From the NCBI GenBank assembly GCA_035325705.1, contig DAOKZI010000013.1, positions 62,001 through 126,000 of the forward strand: a stretch of DNA of 64,000 nt. The letters are read 5' to 3'. The number at the start of each line of letters is the position of its first letter. Position 1 is the first letter of the stretch. Both the position numbers and the translations under genes were made by a program. Source of the DNA: Ga0077536 sp035325705. GTDB taxonomy: Bacteria > Pseudomonadota > Gammaproteobacteria > Ga0077536. Below, one piece after another: positions 40,603 to 48,998 of the stretch. The notes beneath the pieces were generated by a model. The model had not been told where the DNA came from. It did no database searches and saw nothing but the letters and a program-made list of their open reading frames with translations.

Positions 40603-43311
40603 ATGCCGTACAGAGCTGAGCAGGCCGGGCGCGGCGATTTCCGCCGCACGGCCGCGCTGATCTGGCGCCATGCGCGCGCGCTGCGCGCACGCGCCTTCCT
40701 CTCCCTGCTGCTGCTCGTGCTCGCGAAGCTCGCCGCGGTCGCCGTGCCGATTGCGCTGAAGCGCATCGTCGACGCGCTGAGCGCTACGAACGTCGCGCTG
40801 GTCCTGCCGGCCGGGCTGCTCGTCGGCTATGCGCTGCTGCGCTTCGCGGGCACGGTGTTCGGTGAGCTGCGCGACCTCGTCTTCGCCAAAGTCACGCAGC
40901 ACACCGTCGCCTCGCTGACGCTGCGCGTCTTCGAACACCTGCATTCGCTCAGCACGCGCTATCACGCGCGGCGCCGCACGGGCGTGCTGTCGCGCGACGT
41001 CGAGCGCGGAATGGCGGGCGTCGCCTTCCTGCTCGGCGCCGGTCTGTTCACCATCATCCCGACGCTGGTCGAGATGTTCGCCGTGCTCGGCATCATCGGC
41101 GCCGGCTATCGCGCGCCGTACTGGGCCATCCTCGTCGTGACCTTCTTCGCCTACGCCTGGTTCACGCTGGTCTTCACGCAGCGCCGCGCCATTGCGCAGC
41201 GCTCGCTGAACGAGCTGGACTCGCGCGTCAACGGCCGCCTCGTCGACACCTTGATCAACCACGAGACGGTGAAATACTTCTCCAGCGAGACGCTGGAGCG
41301 CGACGCGATGGCGAGCCTGATGCGCGAATGGACCGCGCTCGCGCTGCGCAACCAGCGTTCGCTGTCGCTGCTGCACGTCGGCCAGAGCGGGATCATCGCG
41401 GTGGCCGTCGGACTCGTGATGCTGCTCGCCGGCAGCGACGTCGTGAGAGGCACAATGTCCGTCGGCGATCTGGTGCTCGTCAATGCCTATGTGATCCAGA
41501 TCTGCCTGCCGCTGAACGCGCTCGGCTTCGTGTTCCGCCAGACGCAGGACGCGCTGATCAGCGTGTCGAAGGTCCATGAGCTGCTCGACGCGGTGCCCGA
41601 GATCGTCGATCGCCCGGGCGCCCGCGATCTCGTCGTGCGGCGCGGTGAGGTCGTCTTCGAGCACGTCGACTTCGCCTACGATCCCAGCCGCCAGATCCTC
41701 CGCGACGTCGATTTCCGCATTGCGCCGGGTGCGACGGTGGCGATCGTCGGCCGCAGCGGTTCGGGCAAGAGCACGCTGGCGCGCCTCCTGTTCCGCTTCC
41801 AGGATCCGGAAGCCGGGCGCATCCTCATCGATGGCCAGGATCTGCGCGACGTCACCCAGCACAGTCTGCGCCTCGCGATCGGCGTGGTCCCGCAGGACAC
41901 GGTGCTCTTCAACGACACGATCGCGGCCAACATCGGCTACGGGCGCGCGGGCAGCACGCGCGAGGACATCGTCGAGGCCGCGCGCATGGCCCAGCTCCAC
42001 GAATTCATCTCCTCGCTGCCCGAGGGCTACGACACCGTGGTCGGCGAACGCGGCGTCAAGCTGTCCGGCGGCGAGCGGCAGCGCATCGCGATCGCGCGCG
42101 CGATTCTGAAGAATCCGCGGCTGCTGGTGTTCGACGAAGCCACCTCGGCGCTCGACCTGCGTTCCGAGCGCGCGATCCACGCCGAGCTCCGCCGCCTGTC
42201 GCGCGATCGCACCACGCTGGTCATCGCGCATCGGCTGTCGACCGTGGTCGACGCCGACACGATCCTCGTCCTCGACCGCGGCCGCATCGTCGAGCGCGGC
42301 AGCCACGACGCGCTGCTCGACGCCGGCGGGCTGTACGCGCAGATGTGGGCGCTCCAGCAGCAGGAACGCGATCTGGTGCGCGCCGAGCGACGCCTGCGAC
42401 CCGAGCCCTTCGATGCCTCGACGATGATCGCGCACCTGCTGGACTCGCTGCAGTCGCGCATCGAGGCCAAAGGCTTCCATCTTTACACCTGGCTGGGCGC
42501 GCCGAACGCGTGGATCAACGGCGATCCCGTGATCCTGCAGCGCGCGCTGTGGGACCTGCTGGTGATCGCCGCGGAGAACACCCCGGCCGGCGGCCGGCTC
42601 GGCGTCGCGCTCGAGCAGACCGACGGCAAGCTCGAGCTCGTGATCACCGACACCAGCGAATCCGCGCCGCTGCGCGCTCCGTATGCGAGCGCGAGCGAAG
42701 CCGATGCCAGCGACGATCCGCGGCTGCGCATCGGCGCGATCAACGCGGTGATCAAGGCCCACCGCGGCCAGCTCTTCGTCGGCCGCGACATCGACGAGCA
42801 GGGCTCGACCTACATCGTGCTGCTGCCGCTGCTCGCGCGCGCGCCGGAGACGGCGCCGGCGCCGGCCGTGCCGGCGCCGCTCGCGCAGGCCTTGGGCGGG
42901 CTCGCGATCTGGCTGGTGCTCGGCGAGGAGGAATGCGCGGCCGCGCAGCTCGCCCTGGAGGCGGCCGGCGCGCGCGTCGAATGCCTGCGCGACGGCCAGG
43001 CGCTGCTCGCGCGCCTGAATGCGCTGCCGCCGTCGGAATGGCCGGAATGCCTGGTCTACGATCTCGGCCTCGAGGACGACGACGCGTACGCGACCATCGG
43101 CGCACTGCGCGCACACGAACAGGCGCTCGACGTGCCGCTGCTCGCGCAACTGCCGGCGATCGCCTTGAGCGGGCGAATCAGACCGCAGGATCGCATGCGC
43201 GCGATCCTCGCCGGCTTCCAGCTCCATCTCGCACGGCCGGTGAAGCCCGAGGAGCTGCTGCTCGCCATCGCGGGCCAGACGCGACGGCGCGAAACGAGCG
43301 CGGCCGCGTGA
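40603..43311 (+). CDS. Atm1-type ABC exporter fused to degenerate kinase ATPase-like and receiver domains
   Basis: 902 residues, far longer than a normal Atm1/HMT1 half-transporter (~600). Residues ~30-330 form a six-helix ABC membrane domain; 340-585 are the nucleotide-binding domain (Walker A GRSGSGKST with Lys389, signature LSGGERQ at 487, Walker B LLVFDEATSALD with Asp511/Glu512). Residues ~588-750 resemble a histidine-kinase HATPase domain, but with a broken N-box (LWDLLVIAAENTP), G1 (ITDTSESAP) and G2. Residues ~767-895 look like a receiver: Asp820 in LVYDLGLEDDD, LSG, and Lys881 in RPVKPEEL. The two extra domains look like the tail of a hybrid sensor kinase. Transported substrate unknown. 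The ATG at 40603 lacks a strong ribosome site. Confidence 0.85.
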   Translation: MPYRAEQAGRGDFRRTAALIWRHARALRARAFLSLLLLVLAKLAAVAVPIALKRIVDALSATNVALVLPAGLLVGYALLRFAGTVFGELRDLVFAKVTQHTVASLTLRVFEHLHSLSTRYHARRRTGVLSRDVERGMAGVAFLLGAGLFTIIPTLVEMFAVLGIIGAGYRAPYWAILVVTFFAYAWFTLVFTQRRAIAQRSLNELDSRVNGRLVDTLINHETVKYFSSETLERDAMASLMREWTALALRNQRSLSLLHVGQSGIIAVAVGLVMLLAGSDVVRGTMSVGDLVLVNAYVIQICLPLNALGFVFRQTQDALISVSKVHELLDAVPEIVDRPGARDLVVRRGEVVFEHVDFAYDPSRQILRDVDFRIAPGATVAIVGRSGSGKSTLARLLFRFQDPEAGRILIDGQDLRDVTQHSLRLAIGVVPQDTVLFNDTIAANIGYGRAGSTREDIVEAARMAQLHEFISSLPEGYDTVVGERGVKLSGGERQRIAIARAILKNPRLLVFDEATSALDLRSERAIHAELRRLSRDRTTLVIAHRLSTVVDADTILVLDRGRIVERGSHDALLDAGGLYAQMWALQQQERDLVRAERRLRPEPFDASTMIAHLLDSLQSRIEAKGFHLYTWLGAPNAWINGDPVILQRALWDLLVIAAENTPAGGRLGVALEQTDGKLELVITDTSESAPLRAPYASASEADASDDPRLRIGAINAVIKAHRGQLFVGRDIDEQGSTYIVLLPLLARAPETAPAPAVPAPLAQALGGLAIWLVLGEEECAAAQLALEAAGARVECLRDGQALLARLNALPPSEWPECLVYDLGLEDDDAYATIGALRAHEQALDVPLLAQLPAIALSGRIRPQDRMRAILAGFQLHLARPVKPEELLLAIAGQTRRRETSAAA

Positions 43312-43371
43312 AGACGCGGCTGGGGCTCCACAAGGAAGCTCAAGGGACGATCGTCGCGCGCACAGGCCTCG

Positions 43372-43580
43372 ATCTTCGTAGCCCGGATGAGCGCAGCGAA
43401 TCCGGGATCGAGCCTGTCCGCGTGGTAGCGTCTCGAACCGCCGACCCCGGATTCGCTGCGCTCATCCGGGCTACAAGAGAGCGGCAGACACGTCTCAGGC
43501 TGGCTCGTTGGGCTTCCTTCGTCAGCCCAACCTACGATCGCTACGAAGCGACGTTGTAGCCCGGAAGGAGCACCGCGCGA
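43372..43580. repeat. REP-like inverted pair plus a second hairpin repeat
   Basis: CTTCGTAGCCCGGATGAGCGCAGCGAATCCGGGA (43374-43407) and its inverse (43445-43474) form an inverted pair about 70 bp apart. A different repeat follows: GTTGGGCTtccttcgtcAGCCCAAC (stem 43507-43514/43524-43531) then CCTACG. A degenerate GTAGCCCGGAAGGAG (43556 on) comes after. All lie in the 379-bp gene-free interval 43312-43690, which ends with a TTCCTCGGTGTTCTCTGTG-type phrase (43639 on). No gene was recognised in it. Confidence 0.8.
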
Positions 43581-43690
43581 ATTCAACGGCTTTCCAGCCC
43601 GGCACAGAGTCGAAAGCAGCACGGCCCCATTCTCATCTTCCTCGGTGTTCTCTGTGTTCTCGGTGGCAAAGCGACATCTCAGGCCGCAGA

Positions 43691-44581
43691 TCACGCGTCG
43701 CCGGTCGCCATCGCGGTCGGGGGTCGTTCGTTCTCCAGCAGCCGGAGCATCTGCTCGACGCGCGGATCGAGGCGGCGGCGCGCGCGCAAAGTCCAGTTCA
43801 GCCCGCGCAGCGTCGCGCGCAGCACCGGCCACAGGATGTCCTGCGCGGCGGCCTCGCGCAGGGCGCGGGCGATGGAGATCAGCGCGGCCGGCGGCGCACG
43901 GCGCAGCAGGGCGACCCAGATCGCGTTACGCAGGAGCAGGCGGCGGCGCGCCGCGGCGTCGCGGACGCTCGACGGATAGTGATGGACCGTCAGCTCGACG
44001 CAGTAACACAGCCGCCAGCCCGCATCGAGCAGGTCTAGCGCGAGCAGGGCTTCTTCGCCGCCGATGAACAGCCGGGATTCGAAGCCGCCGGCGGCGAGCA
44101 CGGGCTCGCGTCTGAGCACGCAGGCGCCGGCCATGAAGCCGACGAGCGAGGGGCCCGGCAGCGCGGCGCGCGGCAGCGGGCTCGCCGCCATCAACTTGCA
44201 GGTCGGATCTTCGACTTCGGCGGCGCCGACCAGCACGCGCGCGGCGAGCACCGCGACGTCCGGCGCGCGCTCGAACAGCGCGCAGGCGCGGGCCAGCGCA
44301 CCGGGCGCCCAGCGCGTGTCGTCGTCGCACAGCGCGACATAGGGCGTCGCCGCCGCGCGCAGGCCGACGTTGCGGCCCGCCGCGCCGCGGTTTTCCGGCA
44401 GCACGATCAGACGCACGTCCGGAAAGCGCTGGCGCAGACGCGCCGGTGTACCGTCCGTCGAATGGTTGTCGACGACGATGATCGTCGGCGCTTCGGGCAG
44501 CGCGCGCAGCGCGGCGACGGTCTCGAGCAGACAGGAACCACGGTTGTAACTCAGCACGACGACGGTGATCGGCAGTTTCAT
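43691..44581 (-). CDS. Family 2 glycosyltransferase
   Basis: 296 residues: ITVVVLSYNRGSCLLETVAAL opens the GT-A fold, IIVVDNHSTDGT holds the nucleotide-sugar-binding Asp, YVALCDDDTRW is the DxD-like metal site, and GFESRLFIGGEEALLALDL the acceptor-side ED motif. A basic C-terminus and weak hydrophobic segments follow. It would add a sugar from a nucleotide-sugar donor to a glycan on the inner leaflet. It is the last gene of the four-gene minus-strand arm of the glycan cluster, 43 bp after the PIG-L gene. Confidence 0.88.
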   Translation of the reverse strand: MKLPITVVVLSYNRGSCLLETVAALRALPEAPTIIVVDNHSTDGTPARLRQRFPDVRLIVLPENRGAAGRNVGLRAAATPYVALCDDDTRWAPGALARACALFERAPDVAVLAARVLVGAAEVEDPTCKLMAASPLPRAALPGPSLVGFMAGACVLRREPVLAAGGFESRLFIGGEEALLALDLLDAGWRLCYCVELTVHHYPSSVRDAAARRRLLLRNAIWVALLRRAPPAALISIARALREAAAQDILWPVLRATLRGLNWTLRARRRLDPRVEQMLRLLENERPPTAMATGDA

Positions 44582-44624
44582 GGGCGTTACCTGCTTCAGG
44601 AATGAATCGGCCTGGGACGATCGT

Positions 44625-45323
44625 TCACGCGGCGCGCGCCGCGGCGGCGAGACGCCAGCACGCTTCGGGCGCGAGCAGATCGGCATGGCCCGGTCCTCCG
44701 GGACGCGCCAGGGCGCGCAGTTGACTGCCGTAGCAGCGCACCGCGCCGTGCTTGGGGCTGTCGGTTGCGCTGGGCAAGAACAGCCACGGCGCGGCCCGCA
44801 CGCCGCACGCATCGAGCGCGGCGAGGCGTGCGGACAGGAGTCCGGGCAGACGGCGGTAGAGCGCATCTTCATAGGCAAGCCAGTCGCGATCGGGACGCGC
44901 GCGCAGCGCGGCGAGTGCGGCCTCGTGCGCCAACGCGTGATCGCGATGGAACAGCCCGAACGGAATCGCGACGACGTCCGGCGCATGCGCATCGATCAGC
45001 GCCAGCAGCGCGGCCGTGATTTCTTCGCGCGTGCTCGGCGTCCGCTCGCCGTACTGATCGTCGGTGAACGGGAGCCAGTGGGCGCGGGCACCGAGCCGGC
45101 GCAGCGCGGCCGCGTCCTCGCCGCGCCGGCACGCGAGCGCCTCGAGCGCGCAGGCATGTCCCGCATCGCGATCCCAACCGGTCTGCACCTCGGGATCGCG
45201 CGGCAGGCCGGCGAATACGGTCACGCACAGTGCGCCCGGCATCCGCCGCATCAGCTCGCCGCAGCCGAAGACCGCGTCGTCGAGATGCGGCGAGACGACG
45301 AGCAGCCGCGACGAAGCTTTCAC
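44625..45323 (-). CDS. PIG-L family deacetylase
   Basis: 232 residues from a GTG at 45323 overlapping the methyltransferase stop (GTGA). The zinc-binding VVSPHLDDAVFGCG is the PIG-L/MshB signature (His-x-Asp-Asp), and IPFGLFHRDHALAHEAAL provides the remaining metal His. Such enzymes remove N-acetyl from GlcNAc-containing lipids or glycosides. In this cluster it probably deacetylates an N-acetyl sugar after a glycosyltransferase has added it. Translational overlap with both neighbours supports a single operon. Confidence 0.87.
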   Translation of the reverse strand: MKASSRLLVVSPHLDDAVFGCGELMRRMPGALCVTVFAGLPRDPEVQTGWDRDAGHACALEALACRRGEDAAALRRLGARAHWLPFTDDQYGERTPSTREEITAALLALIDAHAPDVVAIPFGLFHRDHALAHEAALAALRARPDRDWLAYEDALYRRLPGLLSARLAALDACGVRAAPWLFLPSATDSPKHGAVRCYGSQLRALARPGGPGHADLLAPEACWRLAAAARAA

Positions 45324-45883
45324 GCGCGCGCTTCCATGCACAGGCTCTCGCGCGGCCGATTGTCCAGACTCGCGAGCAGGACGTCGGCGCTGCCGCTTTC
45401 GCCGAACGCGCGGCGGCGCACGTCGAGGAAGCCGGCGCGGCCCAGCCATTCGGCGAGAAAATCTTGCGTCATCGGTGTGCGCACCGATCCGTACCAGACG
45501 ATCTGCGTCACGAGCTTCGCGCCTATGCTCCGGGCTTCGCCGTCGCGGACGTAGAAATAAGTGTGATCGCGCACTCGATAGGCGCCAAGCGCGCGATCGA
45601 GATCCGGTACCAGCACCCGCAGCCAGCCGCCCGCGGCGAGGACGCGCCGGCATTCGGCGAGCGCCGGCGCGAGCGCGCCCCACTCGAGATCCTGCAGCAG
45701 ATGCACGGCGACCACGGCATCGACGCTGCCGTCGCCGAACGGCAGGCCGTGCGTGACATCGCAGCACACGTCGACGCCGGGCCCCACGCGTCTGTCGCAA
45801 TTGATGAAGCCCGCGGCGGGCATCCGTCCACAGCCGAGATTGAGCCGCGTCGTCACCGACGCGTGGTCAGAAGCGACCGGCAT
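45320..45883 (-). CDS. SAM-dependent methyltransferase (class I)
   Basis: 187 residues from ATG 45883. TRLNLGCGRMPAAGFINCD is the SAM-binding motif I with an acidic end of strand 2; LPFGDGSVDAVVAVHLLQDLEW and ECRRVLAAGGWLRVLVPDLD complete the Methyltransf_11-type fold. The start lies 17 bp inside the radical SAM gene end and its stop overlaps the PIG-L start, so it is co-translated. It may methylate a sugar or carrier of the glycan, or it may be a non-catalytic relative. The region just upstream in frame is not coding. Confidence 0.82.
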   Translation of the reverse strand: MPVASDHASVTTRLNLGCGRMPAAGFINCDRRVGPGVDVCCDVTHGLPFGDGSVDAVVAVHLLQDLEWGALAPALAECRRVLAAGGWLRVLVPDLDRALGAYRVRDHTYFYVRDGEARSIGAKLVTQIVWYGSVRTPMTQDFLAEWLGRAGFLDVRRRAFGESGSADVLLASLDNRPRESLCMEARA

Positions 45884-46856
45884 AGACCGCACAGCCGCGG
45901 CAGATGTCCGGTGCTTCACCGCTCGCGAGCTGCCGGCGAAACGCCTGATAAGCCGGACTGCGCCACACGCGTGCGACGCCCGAGATCGCCATGTTGCCGA
46001 AGTTGATGCGATCCGGAGTCGCGACCATGCAGCAGGGCATCGCCTCGCCGCGATAGCTGACATAGGCGCCGCGCCACGGCCAGTCGCAGCCGCGGGGACG
46101 CGCGAGGCCGGGCTCCGCGGGCAGCCGCAGCGTCACGCCGGTGCGCGCGGCCGCGCGGCGCGCGGCCTCGAAGCTGGCCGCGATCGCGGCTTCGTCTTCC
46201 GGCCCTGGCGCCTGGGCGCTGACGAAGGCGCGCATCGGCGCATAGCGTGCCGGCAGCGTGTGCTCGTCGAAATCGTGCGCGAGCCGCTGCACGGACACGG
46301 CGGGCACGCCGAGACGCGCCGCGAGCTCGACCAGCGGCGCGAACTCCTGCAGATTCGCGCGCATCATCACCGCAACGAATTCGATTTGAGGCCCCTGGCC
46401 CGCGCGCGCCTTCGCCTCGAGCAGGCGCTCGAGGCCGCGCATCAAGCGACCGTAGTGCGCCCCGACGCGGATCCATTCATAGCAGGCAGGCGAGGCCGCA
46501 TCGATCGAAACGTGCAGGCGCGCGAGCCCGCTCGCGACGCATTCGGCCGCGCGGCGGGCGCTCATCAAGGTGAGATTGGAATTGGTCGACACGCGGATGG
46601 CGCGCGCGCTCGCCATCGCGACGAGATCGAAGAAGCGCGGATGCATCAGCGGTTCGCCTATCCCTTGCAGGTGGAGCTCGGCGATCGCGGGGAACTGATC
46701 GAGCAGTCGGCGAAAACGCGCCACCGGCATCACCGCCACGCGATCGGGACGTCCATCCGTGCGCAGACTGACCGGACACATGCGGCAGGCCAGATTGCAC
46801 TGGCCCACCGCCTCGATCTGCACGAAGCTCGGCAGCTCGGGACACGCCGCGTTCAT
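45867..46856 (-). CDS. Radical SAM protein with SPASM-like C-terminus
   Basis: 329 residues from ATG 46856 (GAGGA ribosome site). The 4Fe-4S cluster motif is CNLACRMC (Cys-x3-Cys-x2-Cys) near residue 24, followed by the GEPLMHPRFFDLV SAM-binding segment. C-terminal cysteines in PCCMV and DICRGCAVY make a SPASM/twitch-like second cluster. Radical SAM/SPASM proteins modify peptides, sugars or aminoglycosides by radical chemistry. It is the first gene of the minus-strand arm of the glycan cluster and diverges from the plus-strand arm over a 278-bp gap. Substrate unknown. Confidence 0.88.
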   Translation of the reverse strand: MNAACPELPSFVQIEAVGQCNLACRMCPVSLRTDGRPDRVAVMPVARFRRLLDQFPAIAELHLQGIGEPLMHPRFFDLVAMASARAIRVSTNSNLTLMSARRAAECVASGLARLHVSIDAASPACYEWIRVGAHYGRLMRGLERLLEAKARAGQGPQIEFVAVMMRANLQEFAPLVELAARLGVPAVSVQRLAHDFDEHTLPARYAPMRAFVSAQAPGPEDEAAIAASFEAARRAAARTGVTLRLPAEPGLARPRGCDWPWRGAYVSYRGEAMPCCMVATPDRINFGNMAISGVARVWRSPAYQAFRRQLASGEAPDICRGCAVYAGRF

Positions 46857-46957
46857 TCGTCCTCGCTCTTCCTTGCAATGACGAAGAGGAGAAAGCAAGC
46901 CTCGTTCCACGACGCGCGGCGGCCCGGCGGCGCGGGGAGCTCCCGTATACCGCGTAT

Positions 46958-47001
46958 GTCGGGCGCCGGAAAAGATTACGTCAGGCGCCGGCAAAAACTA
47001 C
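46958..47001. repeat. Tandem 22-bp imperfect direct repeat in the divergent promoter region
   Basis: GTCGGGCGCCGGAAAAGATTAC (46958-46979) is followed at once by GTCAGGCGCCGGCAAAAACTAC (46980-47001), 18 of 22 bases identical, each with the dyad GGCGCC. It lies midway between the divergent radical SAM and plus-strand starts, a likely protein-binding site for control of the glycan cluster. Confidence 0.6.
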
Positions 47002-47134
47002 AAATGGGACAGGGATGTGCGAGCCGCGCGCGCGGGCCTGCTCCAGCGCTCGTCCGCTGCGCGGCATGCCGCGCGCTGGTACGCCTTCTGCATCGTGCCT
47101 CCGGCGGCGCCGGATGCGTCGAGGGAGGCAGGCA

Positions 47135-47671
47135 GTGGAACCGCGGATCGTGCACGGACACTCGGACGCTGCGCTGTGCGATTTCGCGGCGGCGCGACGC
47201 GCGATCGAGCTGAGCACGCCGCTGCTCGCTTCCGCCTGCCGGGATCGGATGCTGGGCGAGAGCGGCTACCTGCACATCGTCATCATGAATCCGCTGCGCG
47301 CGCCCGCCGACGGCGCCTTCGAAGACGCCATCCTGCTCGAAGCGAGCTTCGGTGACGACGACGCCGACGACGCGCTCTATGCGGGCTTCGCGCGCGCCAA
47401 GGCGCATTTGAGCTGGCGCGTGGGCCGCGACGGTTTCGCGATCCAGCACGGCCTGCCGCAGCGCCTGCGCGCAGGCGATACCACGCTGGGCGGCGGCGTA
47501 TGGCTGGACGGCATCGTCGTCGCGGCGAGCGGATGTCACGCGGTGTACGACGAAGCGCTCAGCGGCGCGGTCGCGATGTGCCTGCGCGGTGTGCTGAAGG
47601 CACGCGCGGAAGCGCGCAGGCAGGCGGGCGATCTCTACTTCCACGGACAGGACGTGCCACAGGAAGGATGA
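47135..47671 (+). CDS. Unknown protein, distantly GlcG/HbpS-like
   Basis: 178 residues from a GTG at 47135 with an excellent GGGAGG ribosome site; longer in-frame starts give Arg-rich nonsense. LYAGFARAKAHLSWRV, LGGGVWLDGIVVAASGCHAVYDEALSGAVA resemble the GlcG/HbpS (PF03928) domain, with the usual K-x..GGxPL..DGxxVGxxGVSG order, but the match is weak. It is the first gene of the plus-strand arm of the glycan cluster, 37 bp before the GT4 gene. GlcG-type domains bind small ligands such as heme or corrinoids. No role assigned. Confidence 0.6.
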   Translation: MEPRIVHGHSDAALCDFAAARRAIELSTPLLASACRDRMLGESGYLHIVIMNPLRAPADGAFEDAILLEASFGDDDADDALYAGFARAKAHLSWRVGRDGFAIQHGLPQRLRAGDTTLGGGVWLDGIVVAASGCHAVYDEALSGAVAMCLRGVLKARAEARRQAGDLYFHGQDVPQEG

Positions 47672-47708
47672 CAAGGGCGGCGCATACGCCGTCAGAAAGG
47701 ATGCAGCA

Positions 47709-48998
47709 GTGCCTCATACCATGCAAAGGATTGCCCTCATCAGCGATCACGCGTCCCCGCTCGCGCTGCTCGGCGGCGTCGACAGCGGCGGCCAGAACGT
47801 CTACGTCGCGAACGTCGCGCGCCAGCTCGCGCGGCTCGGTCGTACGGTGGACGTCTTCACCCGTCGCGACAATCCGCTGCAGCGGCTGGTCGTGAACTGG
47901 ATGCCGAAGGTGCGCGTCATCCATCTCGACGCCGGCCCGCCGCGCTTCGTGCCGAAGGAAGCGATGCTGCCGTACATGGACGAGTTCGCCGACTCGCTGC
48001 TCGCCTTCGCCGCGCGCGATCGACAGCGCTACGACGTGCTGCATGCGAACTTCTTCATGTCCGGGCTCGCGGCCCGGCGCGTCGCCGCGCGCTGGGGCGT
48101 GCCGCAAGTGATCACCTTCCACGCGCTGGGCGCGGTGCGGCGGCGCGCCCAGGGCAGCGCGGATCGCTTTCCGCTGCAGCGGGTCGACATCGAGCGCGAG
48201 CTGATGCGCGAGGCCGATCGCGTGATCGCGGAGTGCCCGCAAGATCGGCTCGACATGCTCGAGCTCTATGATGCCGATCCGGCGCGCATCGACGTCGTGC
48301 CCTGCGGCTTCGATCCGAAGGAGCTGTATCCGCAGGATCGGGCGGCCGCGCGCCGGCAGCTCGGCTGGCATCCGCAGGCCTTCACCGTGCTCCAGCTCGG
48401 GCGCCTGGTGCCGCGCAAGGGCATTGACAACGTCATCCGCGGCATCCGGCTCCTGCGCGAGGTGCACAGCGTGCCGGCGACGCTCTACGTCGTCGGCGGC
48501 AACGCCGAGGATCCGAATCCGCTGGCGACGCCGGAGATCGGGCGTCTGAGCGCGCTCGCCGCGGAGCTCGGCGTCGAGGACTGCGTGAACTTCGTCGGCC
48601 GTCGCGGCCGCGATCGCCTGCGCACGCTGTACAGCGCCGCCGACGTGTTCGTCACCACGCCGTGGTACGAGCCCTTCGGGATCACGCCGATCGAGGCGAT
48701 GGCCTGCGGCACGCCGGTCATCGGCAGCGCGGTCGGCGGCATTCGCCATACGGTGCGTGACGGCGTCACGGGTCTGCTCGTACCGCCCGAGGATCCGGCC
48801 GCGCTGGCCGGCTCGCTCGCCGCGCTCGCCGAAGATCCGGCGCTGCGCGCGAAGCTCGGCCGCGCGGCGCGCGTGCGCGCTCAGCAGTTCACCTGGGCGC
48901 GCGTCGCCGGCGGCATCCTGCTGTCCTATGCCGCAGCCTGCGCGCATCGCGCGCGGCCCGCGAACGCCGTGCCGGCGCGCGCGGCCCAGGGGGCGTGA
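47709..48998 (+). CDS. Family 4 glycosyltransferase (sucrose-synthase-like GT-B)
   Basis: 429 residues. The N-terminal GGVDSGGQNVYVANVARQLA is the donor-side loop shared with D-inositol-3-phosphate and sucrose-phosphate glycosyltransferases. RLVPRKGIDNVIRG is the donor phosphate site and YEPFGITPIEAMACGTPVIGSAVGG is the E-x7-E motif. GTG start 47709 with AAAGGA upstream; its stop overlaps the SDR start. It would transfer a sugar from a nucleotide donor with retention of configuration. The sugar cannot be predicted. Confidence 0.88.
   Translation: MPHTMQRIALISDHASPLALLGGVDSGGQNVYVANVARQLARLGRTVDVFTRRDNPLQRLVVNWMPKVRVIHLDAGPPRFVPKEAMLPYMDEFADSLLAFAARDRQRYDVLHANFFMSGLAARRVAARWGVPQVITFHALGAVRRRAQGSADRFPLQRVDIERELMREADRVIAECPQDRLDMLELYDADPARIDVVPCGFDPKELYPQDRAAARRQLGWHPQAFTVLQLGRLVPRKGIDNVIRGIRLLREVHSVPATLYVVGGNAEDPNPLATPEIGRLSALAAELGVEDCVNFVGRRGRDRLRTLYSAADVFVTTPWYEPFGITPIEAMACGTPVIGSAVGGIRHTVRDGVTGLLVPPEDPAALAGSLAALAEDPALRAKLGRAARVRAQQFTWARVAGGILLSYAAACAHRARPANAVPARAAQGA

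Noticed and set aside
40288..43227. 979-residue minus-strand frame opposite the ABC fusion
   Set aside because: Composition is His/Arg/Asp/Glu-rich shadow coding; the plus strand has complete ABC and receiver motifs.
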